Shown here piece after piece: positions 1-5,295 of a DNA stretch of 6,043 nucleotides. Source of the stretch: Deltaproteobacteria bacterium (lineage in GTDB: Bacteria > Myxococcota_A > Polyangia > Polyangiales > Houyiibacteriaceae); assembly GCA_027295555.1 (NCBI GenBank), contig JAPUKT010000355.1, positions 1 through 6,043 on the forward strand, given 5' to 3'. Position numbers and translations under genes: made by a program. Every line of letters starts with the position of its first letter. The stretch's first letter is position 1. The notes under the pieces are model-generated. The model saw only the letters and a list, made by a program, of their open reading frames with translations, ran no database searches and was not told the DNA's origin.

Positions 1-556
1 CCCAAAGGAGCATCGTGTGCTTGCCCATGAGGCCGAGGCCGACGACCCCACCGATGAGCAGCCAGCGCCTTCGATCGGCGCCGTCGATGAGATCTGCCAT
101 CAATAGCGCTGCCACGGTCCAAAACACAGGCTCGAATGCCGGAAGGTCGAGCATGCCGTGCATCCGCAGATAGGCAGGCGCGAAGAGCACGGCCATGCCA
201 GCGAGCGCCTGCCCATACGTATTCGCGCCAAAGCGGCGGGCAAGCAGGATAGTGAGCCAGACAGTGGCTGCGCCGGCGAGGATCGATGGCAAACGGAGCA
301 TCAGGAGGCTGTCGCCGAAGAGCGCCGTCGACAGCCCCGCCAGCCAAGGCACCAGCGGGGCATGATCCACGTACCCAAACGCAAGGTTCTGCCCACAGTC
401 GATGAAATAGTACTCGTCGCGGTGTCGGCCATATCGGGTGGACAGGGCCAGGTGGATCCCGAGCTTCGCGACGACCAGGACTGCCATCACGATCGCCTCC
501 GTACCTAGGCTTCGCCGATCTTTGATCGCTCCTCGCACCGTGGCTAGGTAACTCAT
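1..556 (-). CDS. GT39/ArnT-like membrane glycosyltransferase, N-terminal part
   Basis: The gene runs off the left edge of the window; about 185 N-terminal residues are visible. After a short basic N-terminus comes a first membrane helix (about residues 20-39). It is followed by the extracytoplasmic loop RYGRHRDEYYFIDCGQNLAF and then GYVDHAPLVPWLA (residues 41-73). This HRDE..YF...G..LA.GYVDH.PLVP pattern is typical of GT39/PMT-type (ArnT-like, PMT_2) glycosyltransferases, which move a sugar from a polyprenyl-phosphate donor to a lipid or protein acceptor on the periplasmic face; the early acidic residues (D47/E48) sit where the family has its catalytic Asp. Further hydrophobic helices follow at about 84-105, 115-130, 140-157 and 165-178, with MHGMLDLPAFEPVFW at 132-146 matching the family's second loop. 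The ATG overlaps the TGA of the TetR gene (ATGA), and AGGAG lies 10 nt upstream, so translation is probably coupled. Acceptor and sugar cannot be inferred. Confidence 0.88.
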   Translation of the reverse strand, partial: MSYLATVRGAIKDRRSLGTEAIVMAVLVVAKLGIHLALSTRYGRHRDEYYFIDCGQNLAFGYVDHAPLVPWLAGLSTALFGDSLLMLRLPSILAGAATVWLTILLARRFGANTYGQALAGMAVLFAPAYLRMHGMLDLPAFEPVFWTVAALLMADLIDGADRRRWLLIGGVVGLGLMGKHTMLLW

Positions 557-1236
557 GCGCCGAGCGCTCCTAGCGCGAACCGAACGGCAGCCGCCTCGGA
601 GACCTCTTCATCGATGGGCGTCGGAGCCGGGTCCCAGTGCCGGTGGATTGCCCAGAATGCGATCACCTCGACGATGCCCCGCGCGATCGCCATCAGGGGC
701 AAGCCGCCTCGTCGATCTTCTGGGAGTCGTGCTTCGAGGTACTGCTCGAGCAAGCTCGGTATCGCCTGCCGGGCAATCGCGAAGTAGATGGCGGCAAGCT
801 CCGGGTAGTCCCGGGCGTTTCGGTCGATGAGCTTGAGCGCCATCCGGCGCCGATGCATCAGCGTGTAGAGCTCACGCACGATTCCCTCGAGCTCGGCACG
901 CACGTCGTTCGTGCGTGACTTGCCAAGCGCAGCTTCGAGCTTGGGTAGGCGCGCTTCGCTCGCGAGGGCGTCTTTCACATAGCGCACCGTCAGCCCCGGC
1001 CTCGGCGTCGGTACTGGCAGGGTCGTTGGCTCCGCGAGGTCGTCGTTGGCCGCCCTGACGGCCAGATCGAAAAGCGCTTCTTTGCTTTCGACGTAGAGGT
1101 AGATCGTCCCCTTGGCGACGCCCAAGGCCTCGGCGATGTCCTTCATCTGGGTGCGGCGGTATCCGCGCTCGATGAATACGTCGGTGGCGACAGAGATGAG
1201 TTGGGAAAAGCGTTCGGGATCGCGGATGCGCGGCAT
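553..1236 (-). CDS. TetR/AcrR-family transcriptional regulator
   Basis: A 227-residue cytoplasmic DNA-binding repressor of normal TetR length. The N-terminal domain is canonical: helix 1 at about residues 9-25 (ISVATDVFIERGY), then the helix-turn-helix at about 29-56 (TQMKDIAEALGVAKGTIYLY followed by VESKEALF). The rest (about 85-227) is the variable all-helical ligand and dimerisation domain, so the inducer cannot be read from it; RHRRRM-type basic residues near 128-132 are not diagnostic. The ATG at 1236 is preferred because the TetR N-terminus starts directly there and the ATG at 1243 is out of frame. There is no clear Shine-Dalgarno, but a strong promoter sits so close that the transcript is probably leaderless. 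A perfect palindrome within that promoter suggests autorepression. The gene lies 26 bp after the LLM oxidoreductase and overlaps the GT39 gene by 4 bp, so the likely targets are itself, the glycosyltransferase and possibly the upstream genes. Confidence 0.93.
   Translation of the reverse strand: MPRIRDPERFSQLISVATDVFIERGYRRTQMKDIAEALGVAKGTIYLYVESKEALFDLAVRAANDDLAEPTTLPVPTPRPGLTVRYVKDALASEARLPKLEAALGKSRTNDVRAELEGIVRELYTLMHRRRMALKLIDRNARDYPELAAIYFAIARQAIPSLLEQYLEARLPEDRRGGLPLMAIARGIVEVIAFWAIHRHWDPAPTPIDEEVSEAAAVRFALGALGA
564..576 (-). promoter_or_regulatory. Shine-Dalgarno in a small hairpin before the GT39 gene
   Basis: On the minus strand GCGCT-AGG-AGCGC forms a perfect 5-bp stem with a 3-nt loop inside the last codons of the TetR gene. 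The AGGAG at 567-571, 10 nt before the GT39 ATG, lies partly in the loop and partly in the stem. A ribosome finishing the TetR gene would open it, which fits the ATGA overlap. The pairing is visible; the regulatory role is inference, and short GC-rich stems occur by chance. Confidence 0.3.
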
Positions 1237-1242
1237 ACGCCA

Positions 1243-1270
1243 TTTATAACTGACTGAATGGGTCAGTCAA
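1243..1270 (-). promoter_or_regulatory. Sigma70-type promoter of the TetR-GT39 unit
   Basis: On the minus strand TTGACT (1265-1270) is followed by a 16-bp spacer and TATAAA (1243-1248). Only 6 nt separate the -10 hexamer from the TetR ATG at 1236, so the expected start point falls at or within a base or two of the A of the ATG, giving a leaderless or nearly leaderless mRNA. The absence of a Shine-Dalgarno upstream of this ATG agrees. The hexamers are close to the housekeeping consensus, and the operator lies between and over them. Confidence 0.65.
1251..1269. promoter_or_regulatory. Palindromic operator, probable TetR autoregulatory site
   Basis: The site is a perfect inverted repeat, TGACTGA-ATGGG-TCAGTCA on the plus strand, with 7-bp arms and a 5-bp spacer. 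It lies 15 bp upstream of the TetR start and covers the spacer and most of the -35 of the predicted TetR promoter, a classic repression geometry. Its length (19 bp) and TGACTGA/TCAGTCA arms resemble operators of many AcrR-type TetR proteins. It overlaps the stop codon of the LLM oxidoreductase gene, so coding and operator functions share bases. The repeat is directly visible; binding by the adjacent TetR is inferred from position. Confidence 0.75.
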
Positions 1271-2315
1271 GTCCTCGACCGGTGGCTCGCATCACGCCGC
1301 TGTTTCGAAGGTCGAGACCGTCCAAAGAGCCTGAAATTGCTCCTAAAACGTCGGGGACAGCCGACAAATCCGCAATCGGATTGATCACGCAAACGTCGAT
1401 CCCCGCTTCGGCATACGCACGAACCCGGGCGCGCACCGTTTCGGCAGGCCCGACGACGGCCATGGCATCACAGAGCCGATCGGTGACCCCAGCTGCCACG
1501 CCGGCCCGATCGCCTTTCGCAAACGATTCACGAATCTGCCGCGCTTCCTCCTCGAAGCCGATCCATTCAAAGCACTTGTTGTACCCCGGCGTAGCCGCAT
1601 AGGCGCCAAAGACCGTACGGATCAAGTTCCGCCCCATCGATGGGTCGTCGACCAACACGACATGAAGGCGTGCGACGACTTCGATCGCGTTGGGGTCGCG
1701 CCCCGCCTCCTCCGCGCCTGCGCGCACCTCGTGGAGCACCTGAGGAAGCGCGGACTCTGGAACCATGTTGAGGCAAATGCCGTCACAAAGAGCACCGGTG
1801 AGGCGCAGCATCCCTTTGTTGAGCGCCCCAAGATAGATCGGAACCTCTCCCACGGGAGAACCTCCAAGCCTGAAGCTCTTGACCGACAGTGTCTTTCCCT
1901 CGTAAGTCGTCTTCGCACCGGTCAGCATCTGTCGAAGCACCTCGACGTGCTCGCGCATGCGGGTCAACGGCCTGTCGTACGGCTGGCCGCCCCAATCATG
2001 CACGATGTTGGGCGACGAAAGGCCGATACCGAGAATGAAGTTGCCTTGTGTCATTTGGCTCAACGTCATCGCAGCCATCGCGTGCATCATCGGTGTACGC
2101 GTTTGCGCAGGCACGACCGCGGTCCCGATCCGCATCCCTGGGACGCCCTGCGCCACCGCCCCAGCCAAGGCGTACGAATCGCCTCCGTTGACCTCGGCCA
2201 TCCATACTTCTTCATAGCCTCGATCGCGGGCAGCCCTGGCGAGCTCAACGGCCTTGTCAGCACCGCCAATCGGCAGCGTCACCCCGAGTCGAACGTTCTT
2301 CTCAGTGCGCTCCAT
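1263..2315 (-). CDS. LLM-class flavin/F420-dependent oxidoreductase
   Basis: A 350-residue cytoplasmic oxidoreductase of the luciferase-like monooxygenase (bacterial luciferase/F420) TIM-barrel superfamily. It starts with a beta-strand typical of the family (NVRLGVTLPIGG, residues 7-18). Then come the EVWMAEVNGGDSYAL segment (36-50), the conserved strand-loop GTAVVPAQTRTP (64-75), and GNFILGIGLSSPNIV (91-105), which matches the family's G(R)F.LG(I/L)G.S core. IYLGALNKGMLRLTGALCDG (160-179) and GPAETVRARVRAYAEAGID (289-307) complete the barrel. This pattern is closest to F420-dependent members, but FMN use cannot be excluded, and the substrate is unknown. The ATG at 2315 is chosen because AGGG lies 9 nt upstream (2325-2328) and the family homology begins there; an in-frame start at 2426 would overlap the sulfotransferase by 71 bp and add residues of no family character. 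It follows the sulfotransferase by 40 bp, so co-transcription is likely. Confidence 0.9.
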   Translation of the reverse strand: MERTEKNVRLGVTLPIGGADKAVELARAARDRGYEEVWMAEVNGGDSYALAGAVAQGVPGMRIGTAVVPAQTRTPMMHAMAAMTLSQMTQGNFILGIGLSSPNIVHDWGGQPYDRPLTRMREHVEVLRQMLTGAKTTYEGKTLSVKSFRLGGSPVGEVPIYLGALNKGMLRLTGALCDGICLNMVPESALPQVLHEVRAGAEEAGRDPNAIEVVARLHVVLVDDPSMGRNLIRTVFGAYAATPGYNKCFEWIGFEEEARQIRESFAKGDRAGVAAGVTDRLCDAMAVVGPAETVRARVRAYAEAGIDVCVINPIADLSAVPDVLGAISGSLDGLDLRNSGVMRATGRGLD

Positions 2316-2355
2316 GGTGACCGACCCTAGTGCAGTCCGTTGGATTTGGGGAGGC

Positions 2356-3693
2356 TCAAGAAAGCAGATCGAAACGGTCACAGTAGTCGGCGAACCGCTC
2401 ATGGATGGCGCCGGAGTCGAGGGCAAAGCCCTCGGCGCTGTGAATGTGCCGTGGGCTCGACTTTTCGCGCTTCGCTTCGACGTAGGCTTGCATCGCAGTG
2501 CTCGCGTCTTCGCTGAGCTCCATGCCGAGATCCCGGTAAGCCGCCGCCACGGCCCTCACTGGATCGCGACTCAAATCCGGCGAACGAATGTGCGCGACGC
2601 GATTCGAAGGCAGCCTATCCACGGCAGCAACCGCTGACTCGAGCATCGACATCATATAGCTGTTGGGAAGCTCCCCCCCGAGTGCCTTGGCGTCGACATC
2701 GCTGCTGAACACCGAGCGCGCGTAGCCGTAGAGACTGCAAATCGAGCTGAGCGTGTCGACGGGATCACGATGAATGAACACGAAGCGGGCATTCGGGAAG
2801 ATCTCGGTAATGGTCCCCACGAAAAACATATGCGTCGGATCCTTGAGCACGAATCGCTTTCCAAAGGGTCGGTGATAGTGAATCGACTGAAGCTGTCTCC
2901 GGTAGTGTCGATAGGCGATTCGCGCATCCTGACCGAGTAGCCAGTCGACGTAGCTCGGCACGCGGTATTGCACGTTGAACTGCAGCGTCCGAAAGACGTT
3001 GGTGAACAGCGCCCGGCACTCGTCGGTCTGGTACGCGTCCATCGGATGGATCGCTTTGATGTTGGGCGACAGGACATCCGCCAGCCCCAGCGTGAACGTG
3101 AGCTTGCGTTGTCGGGCCTCGGGCCCCGCGGGCGTGTGCACCGGGTCGAAGCTCTCCCAGTGGGGAAGCGTGCGGCTGTCCGGATCCTGGGCAAGCAAGC
3201 GATGGAGGAACGTGGTCCCGCTCCGAAAAAGGCCCAAGACGAAGAGGGGCGCCGGTAACTCCACGTCCACGATGCCGCTCGTTTCCCGCAGCGCCTTTTC
3301 GATTCGAAGATGCGTCGTCGCCATGCGCGTGCAGTCGATTCGTGCTGCGATCTTCCCGATGAAGTTGAGGGCGGCGTCCTCATTGAGCGAATCGACGAGC
3401 GCACTGAGCGCCGCCCGTGCGTCGGGGGTGGGATCGCCGGCGTCCGGCTCGGCCCGCTGCGCACTGGACCAATACGCCTCCGCGTTCGGCCGACCGAATG
3501 GCTCCCAGCGCCCGCCAACTCGGTTCACGGCGCGAAGCCACCACGCATGCGACTCGCGCGCTTGCGTGAACTGCGGAACGCAAATCTCCGGCTTTCGCCG
3601 GACTCGAATCGGAGCGGGAAGCTCGAGATCGAGGGCCACCGAGGTGGGCGGGTACGTGGACTGCCGACCCATAAAGTACGGCCACAAGACCAC
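2356..3693 (-). CDS. PAPS-dependent sulfotransferase family protein
   Basis: A 445-residue protein (from a GTG at 3693) of the bacterial Sulfotransfer_3-like family, which transfers sulfate from PAPS to a hydroxyl or amine acceptor. The 5'-phosphosulfate loop is clear: LFVLGLFRSGTTFLHRLLAQ (residues 150-169) has the P-loop-like RSGTT. The usual PHWESFDPVH follows (177-186). FVLKDPTHMF (281-290) is the conserved KDP/H region, and FVFIHRDPVDTLSSICSLYG (304-323) is the 3'-phosphate-binding R-DP...S motif. ELPNSYMMSM and HIRSPDLSRDPV lie in the C-terminal helical part. An N-terminal helical segment (about 94-140, ALSALVDSLNEDAALNFIGK) is also typical of the family. The start is uncertain: neither the GTG at 3693 nor the in-frame ATG at 3672 has a good Shine-Dalgarno, and the first ~90 residues are longer and less recognisable than usual. 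No signal peptide or membrane helix is evident. The acceptor is unknown; the downstream LLM oxidoreductase suggests joint tailoring of a lipid, sterol-like or polyketide-like compound, which is inference. Confidence 0.88.
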   Translation of the reverse strand: MVLWPYFMGRQSTYPPTSVALDLELPAPIRVRRKPEICVPQFTQARESHAWWLRAVNRVGGRWEPFGRPNAEAYWSSAQRAEPDAGDPTPDARAALSALVDSLNEDAALNFIGKIAARIDCTRMATTHLRIEKALRETSGIVDVELPAPLFVLGLFRSGTTFLHRLLAQDPDSRTLPHWESFDPVHTPAGPEARQRKLTFTLGLADVLSPNIKAIHPMDAYQTDECRALFTNVFRTLQFNVQYRVPSYVDWLLGQDARIAYRHYRRQLQSIHYHRPFGKRFVLKDPTHMFFVGTITEIFPNARFVFIHRDPVDTLSSICSLYGYARSVFSSDVDAKALGGELPNSYMMSMLESAVAAVDRLPSNRVAHIRSPDLSRDPVRAVAAAYRDLGMELSEDASTAMQAYVEAKREKSSPRHIHSAEGFALDSGAIHERFADYCDRFDLLS

Positions 3694-3745
3694 GATCGAG
3701 GCGCAGGACGTAGTTTTCGGCAGGAAATGCCGGCTTCGCCGCTCC

Positions 3746-4093
3746 TTAGCGCTTTTCTAGGAAGGCTTTCAGCAGGACGGCGTGGTTACGCTCGGCGTCC
3801 TTCACGGCAAACAGAAAGGTGGCCTTCTTACTCCCGATCCGCTTCCGTAAGTCGGCGGCGGCTTCCTGGTTGGCCGAGAGCTCCTTGTTGTAGCGCCCCT
3901 TGAACTCGCCCCAGCTGCCGACATCGCTGTGAAACCAACGCCGGAGCACCGTCGATGGCGCTAGCTCTTTTGCCCAGAGATCGATCTTCGCCCTGTCCTT
4001 GGAAAGCCCCCGAGGCCAAAGGCGGTCGACCAAGACCCGGAGCCCATCTCCGCGCTCGACTGGATCATAGACGCGCTTGATCTGAACGTTCAT
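3746..4093 (-). CDS. DUF488 / YeaO-like small protein
   Basis: A 115-residue cytoplasmic protein matching the DUF488 (YeaO, COG3189) family in length and motifs. QIKRVYDPVERGDGLRVLVD (residues 4-23) leads into RLWPRGLSKDRAKIDLWAKE (24-43), the family signature, then LRRWFHSD (50-57), WGEFKGRYNKEL (61-72) and a C-terminal strand-helix FLFAVKDAERNHAVLL (93-108), which corresponds to the usual LLYAAKD..HNHA.VL. The biochemical role of the family is not established. The ATG at 4093 is chosen because family homology starts there; the longer in-frame form from 4261 would add 56 residues lying entirely within the membrane-protein gene in another frame. The start overlaps the TAA of the upstream gene by one base (TAATG), with GGAG 3 nt before the ATG, so translation is probably coupled to the envelope module although the protein itself looks soluble. 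Confidence 0.92.
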   Translation of the reverse strand: MNVQIKRVYDPVERGDGLRVLVDRLWPRGLSKDRAKIDLWAKELAPSTVLRRWFHSDVGSWGEFKGRYNKELSANQEAAADLRKRIGSKKATFLFAVKDAERNHAVLLKAFLEKR

Positions 4094-4641
4094 TAGCTCC
4101 GCCACATCTCCCATAGGGGAAGCGTAGACATGACGGCGTAGCTGACCAGCATCAGCACGCCCGATATCCCGTACACGGCGACCGCCCCCGGCATCGCTGG
4201 GGCGGCCACCCAGGGCGCGGCCACGTGCAGGAGAGTTCCGAGCGAGGCCAACGTGATCCAAGTGGCCTTCGACGCCCTGCGTGCGCGCGAGAGCATGAAC
4301 AGGTGGCTGAGAATCAACAGATAGACCGGCATCGAGAACAGGTGAAAGTGGGTCACTTCGAGTAGCTTTCGATGAGGTATCGGCTCGAATGCAGCCAGCT
4401 CTTCGCCGCCCGGCGGCAGCACCAATTCTGGTCCCCCATCGGGCTCGACGTACTCAACTGGGGCGGTGTCGCCCCCGTAGTAGTTGTCCACTCGCGCGAG
4501 GTCGATGCCTACCATGTCGTGAGTTAGAACGAGGGTCAGGACCAAGCCGAGGAGCGTAAATACGAGGAACACGGAGTACACAGCACGTGCTCCCACGGGA
4601 AGGGGCCGCAGCCGGCCGGCCGGTTGAGTGAAGTCTTGCAT
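4093..4641 (-). CDS. Histidine-containing four-helix inner-membrane protein, possible b-type heme carrier
   Basis: A 182-residue integral membrane protein, not assigned to a named family. It has a basic N-terminus, a first helix at about residues 21-40, a periplasmic loop of about 57 residues rich in Gly, Pro, Glu and Asp (with DNYYGG at 52-57), then three helices at about 98-117, 126-146 and 153-176. Histidines cluster at membrane positions: H98 and H100 in THFHLFSMPVYLLILSHLFM at the start of helix 2, H113 in the same helix, and H139 in helix 3. Such spacing suggests heme-b ligation. The HFHLF segment recalls small membrane proteins encoded near cytochromes and FMN-binding proteins (from memory, not checked). 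It follows the FMN-binding gene after only 8 bp, so it is a plausible electron-transfer partner between the membrane and the exported flavoprotein. Alternatives are a structural partner or a sensor. That it is a real gene is secure; the heme role is inference. Confidence 0.82.
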   Translation of the reverse strand: MQDFTQPAGRLRPLPVGARAVYSVFLVFTLLGLVLTLVLTHDMVGIDLARVDNYYGGDTAPVEYVEPDGGPELVLPPGGEELAAFEPIPHRKLLEVTHFHLFSMPVYLLILSHLFMLSRARRASKATWITLASLGTLLHVAAPWVAAPAMPGAVAVYGISGVLMLVSYAVMSTLPLWEMWRS

Positions 4642-4649
4642 CGCTCTGA

Positions 4650-5210
4650 CTAGGACGAGGTGAGGACGATATCGTGCAGCAACACCGAAGCGCGCTTCAC
4701 GGCCTTGGCCATAGCGCGCGCGGACAACGTCGCGCCGGAGATGACATCGATGTCGTGTCCCGGCCGGAACTTACTCGTCGATCCTTTGCCTACGAACTGC
4801 TTGCGGAAGCGTTTCGAGCGAATCCCATCGCCATGTGGCTCGCGGTACGCCACCACTTCGACACGCGTCACCCGACCTTCGCTGTCGAAGAACGTCGCAA
4901 AGTCGATATACTCGTGCTGTCCGATCTCACGGTCGAACAGCGCGTACCCATCGATCCGATCCCCAGAGTGGGCGACGTAAAAAATGTACTCGTCTTTCGC
5001 CAGCTTCTGACCCAGTTGGCTCTGAATCTGCTCACGTTGCTGGTCGGACAGTTGAATGCGTTTGAAGTCCACCCGATCAGACTGACGAAATTGGTCGGCC
5101 AGCAGGCCGCGCACACTGTAATAGACCTCCGCGCGACCGCTCGCGGGGACACTCAAGCCGACCAAGGTCAGGACGAGGAGGGCACCAGCCCTATTGAAAA
5201 CGTTTTTCAT
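4650..5210 (-). CDS. Exported FMN-binding-domain protein (predicted flavinylated)
   Basis: A 186-residue exported protein with the FMN-binding domain found in RnfG/NqrC- and NosR-type proteins. Residues 1-27 form a signal peptide: MKNVFNR, a hydrophobic core (GALLVLTLVGLSV) and a likely cleavage after ASGRA, before EVYYS. The mature part contains IDGYALFDREIGQHEYIDFA (86-105), a strand around VTRVEVVAYREPHGDGIRSK (114-133), FRKQFVGKG, and finally DIDVISGATLSARAMAKAVK (153-172). The SGAT motif, with Thr161, is the site where ApbE-type flavinyltransferases attach FMN covalently in this family. The expected job is one-electron transfer on the periplasmic side. The ATG at 5210 is chosen because the signal peptide begins there; an upstream in-frame start at 5444 would overlap the porin gene and lacks sense. 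No ApbE gene is visible in this window. It sits 85 bp after the porin-like gene and 8 bp before the membrane-protein gene. Confidence 0.9.
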   Translation of the reverse strand: MKNVFNRAGALLVLTLVGLSVPASGRAEVYYSVRGLLADQFRQSDRVDFKRIQLSDQQREQIQSQLGQKLAKDEYIFYVAHSGDRIDGYALFDREIGQHEYIDFATFFDSEGRVTRVEVVAYREPHGDGIRSKRFRKQFVGKGSTSKFRPGHDIDVISGATLSARAMAKAVKRASVLLHDIVLTSS

Positions 5211-5221
5211 CTTCGTTTTCA

Positions 5222-5250
5222 ACAATAGAAGGAGTCCCGGAGCGACGCAA
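5222..5250 (-). promoter_or_regulatory. Weak candidate promoter for the FMN-binding gene
   Basis: In the 85-bp gap, minus-strand TTGCGT (5245-5250) and TATTGT (5222-5227) are separated by 17 bp. The -10 ends 11 nt before the ATG at 5210, so a transcript would have only a few leader bases. No good Shine-Dalgarno precedes this ATG. Both hexamers are only partial matches, so this may be chance, and the gene may simply be read through from the porin gene. Confidence 0.22.
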
Positions 5251-5295
5251 GCGGAATTACGCGCAAAATTCGCGCCTTCGGCTCCGCTGCCTCCG

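Noticed and set aside
158..508. Plus-strand open frame of 116 residues near the left edge
   Set aside because: The minus strand encodes an evident GT39-like protein here; this frame shows no domain.
1662..2330. Plus-strand open frame of 222 residues opposite the LLM oxidoreductase
   Set aside because: It is antisense to clear LLM motifs, has no domain and is His/Arg-rich, typical of a shadow frame.
2652..3518. Minus-strand open frame of 288 residues overlapping the sulfotransferase in another frame
   Set aside because: It is Arg/Ser-rich with no motif; the other frame holds all the sulfotransferase signatures.
3718..3741. Two adjacent small hairpins (CGGCA/TGCCG and CGGC/GCCG) between the DUF488 and sulfotransferase genes, considered as a terminator
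   Set aside because: Stems are only 4-5 bp and no T-run follows on the minus strand, where the second stem is followed by GAAAACTA.
2975..3760. Long plus-strand open frame of 261 residues opposite the sulfotransferase
   Set aside because: It lies antisense to a well-supported gene, is rich in Arg/Ser/Ala without any recognisable domain, and is the expected by-product of GC-rich codon bias.
4610..4624. Short CCGG-type repeat (GCCGGCCGGCCGG)
   Set aside because: It lies in the coding start of the membrane-protein gene, reads as normal codons and is too short to be a functional repeat.
5260..5275. Short CGCG...CGCG inverted repeat after the porin-like gene
   Set aside because: The arms are 4 bp and no T-tract follows, so it is too weak to call a terminator or an operator.
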